From positions 20,212,001-20,276,000 of the forward strand of contig OX485809.1 in NCBI GenBank assembly GCA_950295325.1: a stretch of DNA of 64,000 nt. Reading direction: 5' to 3'. The stretch is from Polytrichum commune. Taxonomy: Eukaryota > Streptophyta > Polytrichopsida > Polytrichales > Polytrichaceae. A program made the translations under genes and the position numbers. Under the pieces are notes generated by a model that was not told the DNA's origin, ran no database searches, and saw only the letters and a list, made by a program, of their open reading frames with translations. Of this stretch, positions 49,116 through 61,141 are shown piece after piece (positions within the stretch are counted from its first letter, which is position 1; the number at the start of each line of letters is the position of its first letter).

Positions 49116-49559
49116 ATTCAGCAACACGGTTGTGTTCCATTCTATATTGAGCATCTAACATGGGCCTCCACTATCTTACCTTCATGTGAAGAAACTTAGA
49201 AAATAAGAAGAAACTGACATTGGTATGAATAATGAATACTAAGAATATTGTGAATAATGACAATATTTTCAATGATAGTTTTTCTATTGATAATAATTCA
49301 ATGGAATATTATTGGGATGAACAATGTTTCTTGAGAATGCTCTTCGGATGAATAGTAATTCCTAAGCATAGTGCCATGAGTACAACTCCACCCAAGTTTC
49401 CAAGTTCAACTTGAATGTATGAATAGTAAATGAATATTCCTAGTTAGTTTGAGGGGCCCATAGAATATAATTGACATATTCTAGGCTCATGGAATCGACC
49501 CCCATGGCTAAATTATGTTATGTTGTTTTATGTTGTTCACTTTAATCACAAATAAGATA

Positions 49560-49640
49560 TTCATATGAGCTCCAAAATTTATGAGGCAAACGGAAATTGG
49601 CATGATTTGTATTTGTTAATCATCTTGCACTTCGAGAAGT
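49560..49640 (-). mobile_element. Dispersed repeat family T, terminal fragment T9
   Basis: Only the terminal part is present: GATATTCATATGAGCTCCAAA, TTTATGAGGCAAA and TTTGTTAATCATCTTGCAC. It may be the separated end of T8, about 450 bp away. Confidence 0.5.
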
Positions 49641-51894
49641 GGGTGCAGGTGGGGTGTAAAGAGAAAAGTATCCTTCTAAGGCATATCTATCTTACACCTA
49701 TAATTGTGCCCTAGTAAGAAATTTGTCATAATCTAATGATTCTAGTCAATGTAACTCTTACGAGCCCACATCATTTTTGAGTCCACAATATTGAATGTCA
49801 AAACTAAGAGTATAGAATCAATATTTTTTACACAACCATGAAATATCATAGGTTGAAAAAACAAAATAAAAATCATGAAAAAATGACAACAAATTCTTAA
49901 AATTCTATCATTTTATATTTCCATTAGAATTTGTTGTTAATTTACAAGTCCCTACAACTAACAAGCCACACATAAAATATAGTGAACGACAATATTTCCT
50001 ACCCACATTAACTTTCAACGCGCAGTATTAGGTGTAAACAATGTAGCTACCTCATAGCTACACTCATTCTTCTCTTTAGTGTGGGGTTGTATCATTTTAA
50101 AACTTTCTCACTATATTTAGGGTGGGTTTACATAGGGGTCCAAGACCAAAAGAAACTCCAAAATCACGCGAACCTATTCGTTGAGAGTAACATTTTGGAC
50201 CCAAGAAGCTTACATTAGGCTCCCTAGTCCACAGTCTGAGAAAATGAAATGGTGCTAATGTGGCATCACTATCTTGTCACACCTTGGCAGTCCTAATTGA
50301 AGAATATACTCTTTCTAATTTGAGAAATCGATCTTCTTGAAATTGGGTCCAATATTCAGTTCATTGAAGTGTGTTTGAACCTCAAGGCTTTTTTTTGACC
50401 CGGACCTTCACTAAACCCAACCTTAGTTAGCCCGACTTGATGTGGTGCACATTATAATAGAAGACCACTATATTCTACGAAATGGAGGAATGAGTGAAGT
50501 TTGAAAAACGTTGTATTTCATAATTTAATGTGAGCTTAAACTTAATGTGAATTTGGAGGAAGTAGTGTTCACATCCAAAAACCGCAACATCAAAACACCA
50601 ATGCATGACAAGCAGCCTTGTGATACTTAGAGATATTGCTCACTTTGAGAATGACGGAAAACAAACAATGTGCAAGGAGTGGTAATAATGGTGATAGATG
50701 TCCATGCAGTGGTGCATGCAAACAACATTTATTCTAAGCTAATTATCTCAATTAGTGGGGGAGGGTCAATAATGAGTGTGGGAAATTAGTGAAGATGATG
50801 CTAATATTTTTTTAATGCTATGAAACCATTGTCACTAAAAGATCTAGGAAGTATTGTCCATCTCGGTACTAGTCACTAAAAATACTATTCATGGCAGCAC
50901 TATTCACTAAAAGTTACCAGCACTATTCATCCTAGCATTATTCACTTACAAGGATGCTTATAAAACTTTTTCTTATCACTCTATAAGCCCTTAGAGCACG
51001 CACTAGTTTTCTTGAAACATATGGTAAATGAGCATGCATCCATGAATTTAGAATCACTTGGTTAAAAAATGAACCCTCATTAATTTTGAGACTTGGTAAA
51101 ATAGTGAGTATTTTGAGAATTAGTACCACATGCACTAATTGTGATAATCGGTGTAGTAAAAAACTTTATCTCACAAAAAAAGAAAATTTGTCACTTGAAG
51201 TAGTCCACCCTAATTTGACAGCATTGTATTTTAGTCAACCACAATATAGAGAAGAGAGTGTATAGTGGCCATGAACCAAATCCTTGTGGATTTTCAGACA
51301 GGGATGAAGCCAGGGGGGGCGGGGGGGCGGGGGGGGGGCTCAACCCACCCTGACACTAAAAGAAAGTCTCCCCCCCCCCCCCCCCTTTCAAAATAGGCTC
51401 TAACATATGATGAGCTAATGAGCTCTCTTAATAGAAAATTTTCTCAAGGAAGGATCAAACCCACTCTTTCCTCTGTCTTTGAGAGACTTTACAAATAACT
51501 CTAATGTGTTGCTATGAATTATTAATTACAAATATTCAAAAATCAAAATCCTAGATGTGATGTTTGGGCATGTCAAGATGTTAAATTTAGCTTCAACAGA
51601 TGTGTAACAATCATTCCTCCAATGACAACAAATATTAAAAGCCTTTCATCCCAAGTCATCTCAATTCTCAACCTTATATGATGGGTCATTGTTCACCTTA
51701 TCAAAACATACATGTAGCATTAGATTTCTATTTTGTGCAATTAGAATTCGCCACCCAAATTGACACTTAGGTTCCATGCATTCACCAAGTACTCCCTGAA
51801 TTCATCTAAATGGAGCCACCCTAAATTGCACAAAGAATCTCATGCACGCCACCTTGGCTGCTTGTGAACTCAGCATGTAGCCAAAACTATAACA
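49641..51894. other. Intergenic, no gene seen
   Basis: AT-rich with no supported ORF. Near its end lies a G-run cluster and C-run (51311-51385). The text GGGATGAAGCCAGGGGGGG there resembles the terminus of some hAT-type elements, but the other end was not found. Confidence 0.4.
51313..51385. repeat. G-run cluster facing a 16-C run
   Basis: Runs of 7, 7 and 10 G separated by single C (51313-51338), followed about 30 bp later by 16 C (51370-51385). The two could pair as a stem, and the G cluster is quadruplex-like. Confidence 0.85.
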
Positions 51895-52263
51895 CTAAAT
51901 TTGATATTCAATGCCATATGGTATTTTATTTCACTATAATAATAATAAAAACTGGATGACACTTCTTATGATTAAGTGAACACATATTGTCATGGATGAC
52001 GGATGAGTTCATCCATTGGCCAAAACCCTACCTTCTCTTGTCAACAACTTGTGATGAGAGACTGTCATGGATGACTGAAATTTGGATGAAAAAACACTTG
52101 GTAAGTGACAATAATTACAACAGTGTAAATTTAGAGTCACCCCCCAAAAATTACAAGGAATGACAAATAATGTTGGGTTAACATTTTGGTGTTGGCGACA
52201 GTCCACCGCAGTTTACAATTAGTATTCAGCAAGAGAATTAGAATTGGTGACACTCACTATCAT
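51895..52263 (+). mobile_element. MITE-like family R, copy R4
   Basis: Same orientation as R3 and close to it over the full length: GCCATATGGTATTTTA, GTTCATCCATTGGCCAAAAC, GATGGATGACTGAAATTTGG-type text, AATGTTGGGTTAACATTT, ending GGTGACACTCACTATCATAC. Confidence 0.75.
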
Positions 52264-54009
52264 ACTTATGCCCCCTCCCCACCTGACTTTAGCTAAGCCT
52301 AGAAGTTGGTCCTAACAACCCGGCCTTCACACCATCGACATTATCGAGTGCCAAGCCTAGTTGGCAAATGACGTGGCATGGCTTACAAGTGGAGGTTTTA
52401 AGCCTCAGCACTGACCCTCCCATCAGAACCTAAACATGAGGCAAGAATGTAGGACTTTTAAAAGTGTCGCCTCTTGTCCTTGTGATTGGTTGCTTTTTAG
52501 TCTTAGCTATGAGGGCACGAGGAGCTTCATTAACAAAAACCGATGGTAAGATAGGTGAGCAGTCAGGCATTTGGAAATGGGACACAAACTACCCAACATG
52601 CCATTGCTTGGTAGATAAAACAATGAACATGTGTGAAAGCTACTTAACTAAAACCTACTAAAAAATCTCCGGAGCAAGTTCTTGTAAGTGCATTGGGATA
52701 GCCGGATGCCTCCACTATAACCGAAGGAACTTTACCCGGTTTTCAGAAAAGACTTTTGGTTATTTGCTAAAGTCAGGTGGGAAGGGGCCATTAGTGCACT
52801 ACTTTTCAAAAAAAAACAAAAAAAACAAAGGGCTGATGAGGGGCACATCATATGTCAGCCATGAGTACAAGATGTGTAAGTTACTGTGTACTTCTGGGGC
52901 ACAAACGAGACCCATTTTGGGTCAAGTTTGTGCTGACAAGAAAGGAGGAAATTGTAGTGGCTGTATACAGCTTGATGGCCTTGACTCTTGACTTTTGAGA
53001 TAAAGAATTTTTCCAATTCAAGGCCGAGTGAGAATGCGACCAGTGTTTTTTTTTTCAAAAGAAATGGGTCTCTACATTGGCTCTTGGCCCATCCATTGGC
53101 TAGCTTCTTTGGCAATTTGAGTTGGCTTGAAGGAGCCCTACCTGGCCACGTGGGATGACTTAACATATGGCGAATGCGACTAGATGTCATAGAAGGTTTG
53201 AGTATGTGGCGATATATAATTTTTTTGGGGCGAGTGTATGTGGCTATGTTTTGCCAACGTAGAGTTGAAATATGGCCCCCACTTCCTACGTTGTTGATGT
53301 AAATGTGGCTAATACAACCCAAAGTACATCAAAATTTGGCTACATCTAAGATTCAATGTACAAAAAATATTTGTTCCACGGCCCATGGGAAGAATGCTCA
53401 AAAATATGGCTACAGCCTATACATGTGAGGTATTCCTCCTCAAATACAAGGAGAGGGCCACAAGAACATGTCCTATAACCCTTGTCCAAACCCCAATGAG
53501 CAGAAATAAAGGAAAAAAAAGACGGAGAAGGGGAAAGAGAAGGGGCTTGGCTTGGCTTGGCTTGGCTTGGAAACAAGCCAAACTTAAACAAAAAGTGCCC
53601 ACCTGCAGAAACCTAGGCGCCCGGTGTGGAGGGAGTCTAAACTTGCCGGGGCCTGCCTCGTAGGACGGTGGGGACTTTTTGTTGGCAGGAGAGGAGCAGA
53701 GCGGCGATGGAGAAGCACATAACGGGCTTGGGGTGGCGATACGGGCGGCCGTGATTGAGCCGGGGGGTGGCCTCTAACACCGTGGTAACGGGGCCGGGTT
53801 GGCTACAATGCATGCCGCCCGACCCGGTTTGAGGCTAACCCAACAGGCATTTTCAAAATAAACCATGTGTAAACATAGCATGGCCCTAACTAGTGTAGCA
53901 AAAAACATCTGTATAGCCAGATATAAAAACGTTGAATGCGACAATGAACGGGGAAGAACCGACTGTTAGTTAAGTTACAATTGTGAGCTTGAGAAATGAC
54001 CGGTTGAAG
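52264..54009. other. Intergenic, no firm gene
   Basis: Two readings with Cys-rich or Lys-rich text (52464-52661 and 52764-52991) lack a start codon or known domain. A CTTGG pentanucleotide repeat lies at 53544-53570. 53610-53830 is GC-rich, like the 33 kb island, and has no recognised content. Confidence 0.4.
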
Positions 54010-54505
54010 TTCAAGACGTCAGGAAAACTACACTCTAAACTCTGTAGTATCACACCTGTGGCAACCACGGTGCACGTGATATTACGGAGTTTTGTAGTGT
54101 TAACATGGATGCGTGATATCAGTGAATTAGTGTAGCAGCATGTGACACTATGGAATAACACGAAGGAGGTGTGAGGACGATTTGAATTCGTTCTAGCGTC
54201 ACCTACACTGGTGTGGTCCACTCCACTTGGCCTTCCCGGGCGATGTGGTGGACTCATGCACCAACATTCAACAAATGGTAGAAGAAGAAGAAGAAGAAGG
54301 TGACACTCCACACGTTGGCACATGGCGCAATGCGAGGGCGTGGGTTGACTTCTTGGGTGGTTTGCATTAATGACAAATTTCGTGATGTAAGGGAGAGAAA
54401 TGTGACAATAAGGAGTGAGATATGAACTACGCACATCCGTTCCCTAGGGTTTCGAGATATTAGAGAGTGTGTGACATTATGGAGGTTGATATTACGGAGT
54501 TTAAG
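54010..54505. repeat. Dispersed repeat family U, most complete copy
   Basis: Its left part matches 29430-29580 and its right part 31480-31625. A GAA microsatellite (54280-54299) lies between. Both ends carry GATATTACGGAGTTT, so the ends may be a direct terminal repeat. Confidence 0.5.
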
Positions 54506-55836
54506 GTGTACCAATCGTTTTAGAGGAACCTATGGGATATACCTCAATTTAAGAAAGAAAACCTGCAAGATCGCAACATAGAACCGGTTGGGACTTGCCA
54601 ACCGCCAAGGAGTTTGATTAATCACGCCCCAAAATCCTCTCCGGCCATAGGCACGCGAAGCAGGAATAGCAGAGGAGAGTAAGATAAAAAATACACAACT
54701 GAACCCTCGATGAGCCCACACAGTGCAAAGTAGCGGAAGTGTTGGAAGGTAGACCTCTCCATCTTTGCGGTTAAGTCCGCAGCTAAGCTCTTGAGATTGC
54801 TCCAAGCTTTTCCTGAGTTTGAGTCAAGTTTGCCATTGCAGAAAGGTAAAGGGGGAGAATGAGGACAGAGAGGTCGAGAGTGAGGAGGAAGAAATTGCAG
54901 AGAAAGAAAAATTGTGAGAATTCTTAGCAGCTCCTGAGGTGATGTGCTGCACTACATAACATTCTTCAGCAACATTGATATGTTCACTGACTATCCATGG
55001 TCTTAGCACCATGTGTTGTTCAAACTGAACTCGTATGAAATCAGAGGAACTCACGCATCTCGCATGCGATCGAGTTTGCGACGGAGTGTTTTGTATACCC
55101 AAAAGGAAGTCCATGCTAAGAGGTGCAGATGGTGTTCACGGTCTCCCATGCACTATCGTCGTCCAAATAATTTGGCACTACATTAAACATCTAATTATAG
55201 TGTGGCATTAAAATAGATGCGCAATAACTGGAGTGGCCTGCACGTCTTGTTATGTAGCAGCAGCAGCAGGTGTCTGATGCCACCTTTTTATGATCGTCGA
55301 AAGATCATCCACATGGGTTGAAGATGAAGAATGCCCAACTCAAATCGGATGTATAATGTCCCAGAGCACATGTTCTGCGCAACTGTAAAACTTTGCAAAT
55401 CTACCACTGTGAAAGATTTGCGAGGTTTCTGGAGAATCGTAGGGTGTGTGTGCACTTTGGGACTCCTCTGCACGTGGCAGTATGGGAACCAGTGTTGGGA
55501 CCGACATCATTGTTTTTGTAGTTGCACTCAAGTAATCTAAACATAATGAACATTTCACAGGTTTTAATTACCAAATGGGAGGGGGGAAGGGTACGGGTAT
55601 GTGAGGATATTCGAAGAGGTTTCCGATACCAGTCAGGTCTATGGACACCATGCAAGAATTTTCAGACAAGATTTGTAGTAGCTCAGCCAGATCGCTTCCG
55701 TGCGCCGTTGCACAAAACCTGTCAACCATGAGTCATTTTTTGTGTTCTCGTGTAAATGTAAGTGAGGCCAGGGCTCCACTGACTGTCACGAAGCACGAAT
55801 CTACAAAGGAATCAGGGAGTACTGCTGAGAAAGAAA

Positions 55837-55891
<55 letters not shown>

Positions 55892-58800
55892 ACTCACTTA
55901 CACTTGCAGTCACCTGTCAGGAGGCTGATGTTCTGATGAGCTCCTTTTGTTGCGCATGTGCGACCACTCATAATATCCTGTGTGAAGGATCTGAGAGCTA
56001 TGGATTCAGCCTGCCAATCTCCCAGCCTATGCGTTTTTCCCCCTCCCTCATGATGGTGCAACTCCCGATGCGGATAGAGTGCGCTATACCTCCCACCCAC
56101 GAGCACATGGGCCCGACGCAATCGTCGTGCATTGCATCGGTGGAAGAAGGATGCGGATCAAACATTGTGCTAGGTTTTGATAGATTTTCCAATGCCGTGG
56201 CGCACTTCCTCGGTGACGTGAGTCGATCGGATTGCCCAGGGCTCATATGCTTGTAGAGAGTACAAAGGCCGGGGACCGGGCCGGTGTCTCCACCCTCAAC
56301 TCTTGGGGTGGGGTGCTTGCAAACTCTCTGGATGTTTGCCAAGTTGTGCAATCGCCCACACTACTAAGTTTTTTGAGAATTAATGTCTCAATTTGAGACA
56401 TTAGTTGCATTGTGAGGAGTTTAGACAAGAGAAGTTTCAAATGTCTACTTCAAGACATTGCTGAGACATTCACTATAAGAATGTCTAGAATGGGACATTT
56501 TCAGGTATTACCATGAACTACCGCAAATTTACGCATTAACTATTGCCCATTTACTATTTACTGGGATTATGTGGTCAAAACTTTTCATGAATTACCACAA
56601 ATGTTTTTTTCACTTCATCTTTTACGGTGCCAGACTAGTTGGTGAAATTGGTTATCTACTAGTGATGTAAGATCGCCACTCGGTGGGATCACATTCGTCC
56701 ATTTTGCAAAGACGTGTGCAGCCAATATTGGTTGCTTCTCGAATGTTCAAAATTTGTTATTTTAATTTAATGTAGCTTTGCTATGTGCTATTTTTGGGAA
56801 ATCACAGTGGTTACATCCGAATGGGTGTCTGGGGTTAAGCAAATGGCCAATCGAAGTCATGAACTTGTTGCGCATAAACAATGTAGTCCCGGACACACAA
56901 TGTATTGCCACAATGAAAAATGGTTTAGACTTCATTGAAGAATCGGATTTTGTTTAGAGACATACACATCCCGTCATACTCTACAGGCTATGCAAACTCA
57001 ACTAGTTGCATCCTTCATATTACCTACCAACAGGACATTTTGTCAAACTGCTCACTAAAATCTACGCTCCAGGCACAGGCACAGCCTCTGCATCATCTCC
57101 CACCTCCGCTGCATTAGACTCTACATCTCCCACCTCTGTAGCATCAGACTCTGCATCATCTCCCACCTCTGCACCATCAAAGTCGGCAAGTGTTGCTAGG
57201 GGTTTGCGCATCTTTAAGACAAGCCCCTCGTAACCCTCCCACTTTGCATACTCGGTCTGCTCTTCGGATGGCTCGGTTTTGAAATCTTTGTACTGCAATA
57301 AATTTTGCCACAAATGCCATTTTAGTTTCTTTCTCATCAAGTGCCATCACATAAACTTAAAAAAGGATGGTGGAGGGAAGATGCGTGCAACCCCCAGGGC
57401 TCATTGGCATATTGATGATTTGCAAACTTGTCAACCTCTCGATGCCTGCAACATGACAATTCCAAACATTATTACAACATCAAAGACTTTATAAATCAAT
57501 TTAGTTTTTTAAAAGCCTTTAACATCTAAAGAAAAAACCACAACGATGCTCCTTGATTATGGAATACCTCATCTAGCAAGGTAGTGTGTTTAGGGGTCAC
57601 AACATAGTCCTACCAAAGTCTACCAATTGCTTTGTGTTCTTAGAATATGCAGACTATATAAACCCAAAAGCAAATCCAAAAGATGACAACATGTTGGCCA
57701 GGTTTTTTGCAGGGTTGGTTTTTTAAGGGTCGGTCCCCCTGTGTTTGGTGTTATGTAGTGCAAAAATGAGCAGGTAGAAGGTGAGAAGTGGGAGGGAAGT
57801 GAAGATTACAAGAGGATGGCCTTATCAACTAAAATGAGCTAATTAGTCTGCTCAATTTAATGTAGGGAACATGATGGGAACGTAATGATTGCTAGTTGGT
57901 ACGAGAGAACACCTATTGAGGGTTCTTAAAATACAACTCAACCATTCCAATACACCCACACATGTTTATAAAACCATGCAAATAATCAATTATAATATGG
58001 AAGATCTCATCAATTGTGACAAAAGGATTGTCTCATAATGACCCAATTGACTCATATTAGTTGATAAGGCCATGAGGCAAAAACCCCCAAGTAAATGGTG
58101 GGAGGCGGATGGAGTTGCAACACTAACTTATCCCCCCTGCGCAACTTTATAAGGGATCGAGTCGATCATGAACCTCATTTTGTCGTGCAAGGGTTGTTGG
58201 TGTGTGGTAGAATGCTCACACAAACCTTTCGTGTGTTGTTGTGGGCCTTCGGAATAGGAAGGATTTGTGCTCGGGATGTGAACCATGCGCGATATTCATA
58301 ATCTATAGATTTCGGTCTATGTATGAGAGTCCAACTAGGGTGCAACTATACATAGAAAAGAAAACAAGCCTCTAAAACTTAACCCTCAACTTCCTGAGAG
58401 GGTCATTTTGGGCCTATGGATGATTCTTGAAGGCAAATTCATCCCAAAGGAAGGTGTTAGGAAGGTCACAATGGGTACCATTGTGTTCCTTATGAAATTA
58501 TCTTGGCAATGGCGATGATCCCATATGAAAAGATGGTTGTTCACAAGAAATTTATTTTAAAGTCAAGAATGAACGAACTATTCCCTTTGTTACTACATTT
58601 CTATTTACAACAACTTCGTACTATTTTGATTGAAAATTATGAAATTTCTATGGACTCTCGTCCTTACCTCAAAGTGCATATTTATTCTTCACATAATCTT
58701 GAAAGTTTGGGCTACAATTTTATTGCATAGATTTATCATAATTTCTTGAAGTTTAATGATTTTAAATCAATTATAAACAAATCATGTAAATTACTAAATA

Positions 58801-59894
58801 TTGCTACCATAATGATGTGATCTAAAACGATTAGGAACAACCCTTCTTCTAGGTATAATAAAAACTAAGATCTAGAAAACATACTTTTTAGATGATCTAA
58901 TGAAACCACAATTTACGCTTTTAGGAAGTTGAACCCCAATGCGATCATAATCTAGTCATGAGTAGTTCGCTCTAACCCCTTTGACACTAGTTCCGATGGT
59001 TTCTTGATTGTTTCAACCACTCCTCTTTTTCATGTCTGCTATGTTATGCCACATGGATAATTTTGGTTCAACAAAAGTTAGATTTTTTTGGATTAATTCA
59101 AATATGGGAGTGTGCTCTCAACTGGTTTACAATGGAACCGGTCCACGAACCAAAACTTGACATTTGTCACCTCCGCGGGTAGGGGCATCACATCCTAAAC
59201 ATGTTTTTTGTTGATCCCTATGTGCAAATGATACCCAATTGATCACAAAACTTGCATGGCACTCAAACACACCATATCCTATACATTTACGGTTGGAATG
59301 TTTAGTTGGACATGTGTTGGTGGGTGTAAATCCATGTGGAAGGTGCGCAATTATGGCACCGTTGCCTCAAATTGCAAAGCTTCCCAAAAAAATCACAAAA
59401 TAATGGTTTCAAGATCTGTGAGCTTATTTGAGTAGGTATATTTCCCCTCTTTTGAATGAGGAAAACATTTTGTCATTTAAAGATAATTTGAGTGAGAAGT
59501 TTGATCAAAAAGCCGACCCTAATATAATTTCTAAATTGTTGCCCCTCAAGACCACTATTGGCATTCGCAATATAATCTCCTACATAACAAAACTCCAACG
59601 TTTCAAAAAAAGTGGATTGTGAATAGTCACCTCTAACCTGCATACATCTACACAATTGGATTTGCAACAAAACAAAAACAAAAACAAAAACTTCAGATCT
59701 TCAGCTACGGTCGCTGAAATTGAGGTCACATTTTCTGGGCAGATTTGAGGGGAAATTGGGCGCGGGAAGTTAGGGATTAAGGGTCGCTAATGTCTTCTTC
59801 GCCGTCGGTCCCCTTCTCCGTCACGTTTAGTAAAATTTGATTCGTTATGGTGTGCAGGTGAGTCACTCGATCGAAGGTGGTAAGCGACTGCGAA
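54506..59894. other. Intergenic, no gene seen
   Basis: Short ORFs only. The minus-strand ORF at 57062-57340 encodes a degenerate acidic repeat (AEVGDDAE-like), and 54824-55114 on the minus strand has no known domain. An AAAAC repeat lies at 59665-59691. Nothing else is recognised over 5.4 kb. Confidence 0.4.
55840..55885. repeat. (GA)n microsatellite
   Basis: About 22 GA units in a row. Confidence 0.95.
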
Positions 59895-60692
59895 ATGGTG
59901 CAGAAATGTTGCAAATCGCTCATACTAGTGGCAGTGATGATGACGGTGGCCAGTTTCTTCGAGCCGGGACTCGCAGACGCAGCGCAGCCGAGCTTGACAT
60001 GGCAGCTGGAGTGGGCGCCGCAAGCCCAGGTAGACGGATTGAAAGCTTTCGAAGGCGTAGAGGATGACGCCAATCACAGCGACCCGGGAGTGAAACACAT
60101 CTACGCGGACGGCGCCGACTACCGGATCGACATGCCTTTGCAAGAACGCGACAAGATGCCGGACCGCCAACGCAACGAGGTGAAGGGCATGGTGGACAGG
60201 GACGGGAACATTTTACGCATCGAGAAGAGGGAGACGCATGGCGCCTCCGCCACCGGATCTTCATCCCAACCTCACTCCAAGGCACCACCAGCTTCACCCA
60301 CATCATGCAACTCCTGCCTCTCGGCATCCAAGGGAGTGAACCCATCTTCACCATATCGCTAAGCCGCGTAAACAACGTTCCCGTCATCGCCCTTCATGTG
60401 TTTACGAGTGGGGAGATCTTGGGTAGCACTCCACTGACCCCGTTGCAGGAGACTTGGATTGAGTCGCAAATCACGTTCACTGCCACAGACAATGGCAACA
60501 TTCAATGGCTGCTCAAAGACTCCCTTGACAAAACTGTTCATGAGTGCTCAAGGGAGCGCCAAATTGTTTCTCGGCGACCGCGTGCGACCCAAGTGGGGAA
60601 TTTATCGCTCTGTTCATGATACAGCCCATTTGGAAACTTGCCACATGCTCATCACCGATTTACAGGCATGGAAACAAGTCAGCAATTCCTAA
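59895..60692 (+). pseudogene. Broken secreted polysaccharide-lyase-like gene (concanavalin-A fold)
   Basis: Starting at ATG 59895, the frame opens with a clear signal peptide: MVQKCCKS, then a hydrophobic core LILVAVMMTVASFF and a likely cut near ADAA. Next comes DKMPDRQRNEVKGMVD, typical of jelly-roll polysaccharide-lyase-like proteins. The frame shifts near 60236-60241; family text continues in another frame (WRLRHRIFIP, TTSFTHIMQLLPLGIQG, FTATDNGNIQWLLKDSLDKT), and shifts back at about 60539, giving KLFLGDRVRPKWGIYRSV and LITDLQAWKQ before TAA at 60690. RPKWGIYRS with an upstream FTHI.QL is the family hallmark. As written, translation from the ATG would stop at 60362. Either the gene is dead or two sequencing errors are present. 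No introns are needed. Exact lyase family and substrate are not assignable. Confidence 0.65.
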
Positions 60693-60920
60693 CAAATCCG
60701 TCGGTTGAAAGCTCACGCAGCGGCTTTGTGCGTAATACGCAAATTTGCAAAATCCGTTGAATCAAATGCAGACGAAATGACTTGATTTGCGCATTGCTGA
60801 TGTGAAGGGATGTAAACAAGTCAGCAAATCCTACAGCATTCATTGATTCACGCAACGGCTTTGCGTGTAGCATGCAGATTTGCAAAATCCATTTAATCAA
60901 AATGCAGATGAAATGAACAG
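60672..60920 (+). repeat. 142-bp direct repeat overlapping the 3' end of the lyase-like gene
   Basis: AAACAAGTCAGCAATTCCTA at 60672 recurs as AAACAAGTCAGCAAATCCTA at 60814. ACGCAACGGCTTTG, GATTTGCAAAATCC and ATGCAGA.GAAATGA are shared further on. The first unit includes the last six codons and stop of the gene. Confidence 0.8.
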
Positions 60921-61141
60921 ATGCAGCGCGCTCTTGTATCCCTCTACCTTCGAGGCCCATCTTGACAATGAAACTCTCTATTTTGTTGATAAAGTTTTTT
61001 TTTATAAATAATAATAACAATAAATAATAACGTCAAGAGGATGATTACAAGACTGTTTTTCAATATTCACAGCCTTGACTTTGTCGAGGCTTCTAGTAGG
61101 CTTCATGTCCTCATCACTTGTCTAAGATGTAGCTTAGATTA

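Noticed and set aside
52464-52661. ORF with a signal-peptide-like start and Cys residues
   Set aside because: No ATG at the start of the frame, and the upstream ATG at 52435 is in a different frame. Could be a decayed small secreted protein, but not supportable.
52855-53322. 155-codon minus-strand ORF
   Set aside because: No domain, unusual composition, and no splice or start context.
57062-57340. Acidic repeat ORF on the minus strand
   Set aside because: The acidic repeat arises from a degenerate CTCCCACCTCTGC-type minisatellite; no recognised domain.
59920-60387. 155-codon minus-strand ORF
   Set aside because: Antisense to the GC-rich lyase-like gene; Arg/Pro-rich shadow text.
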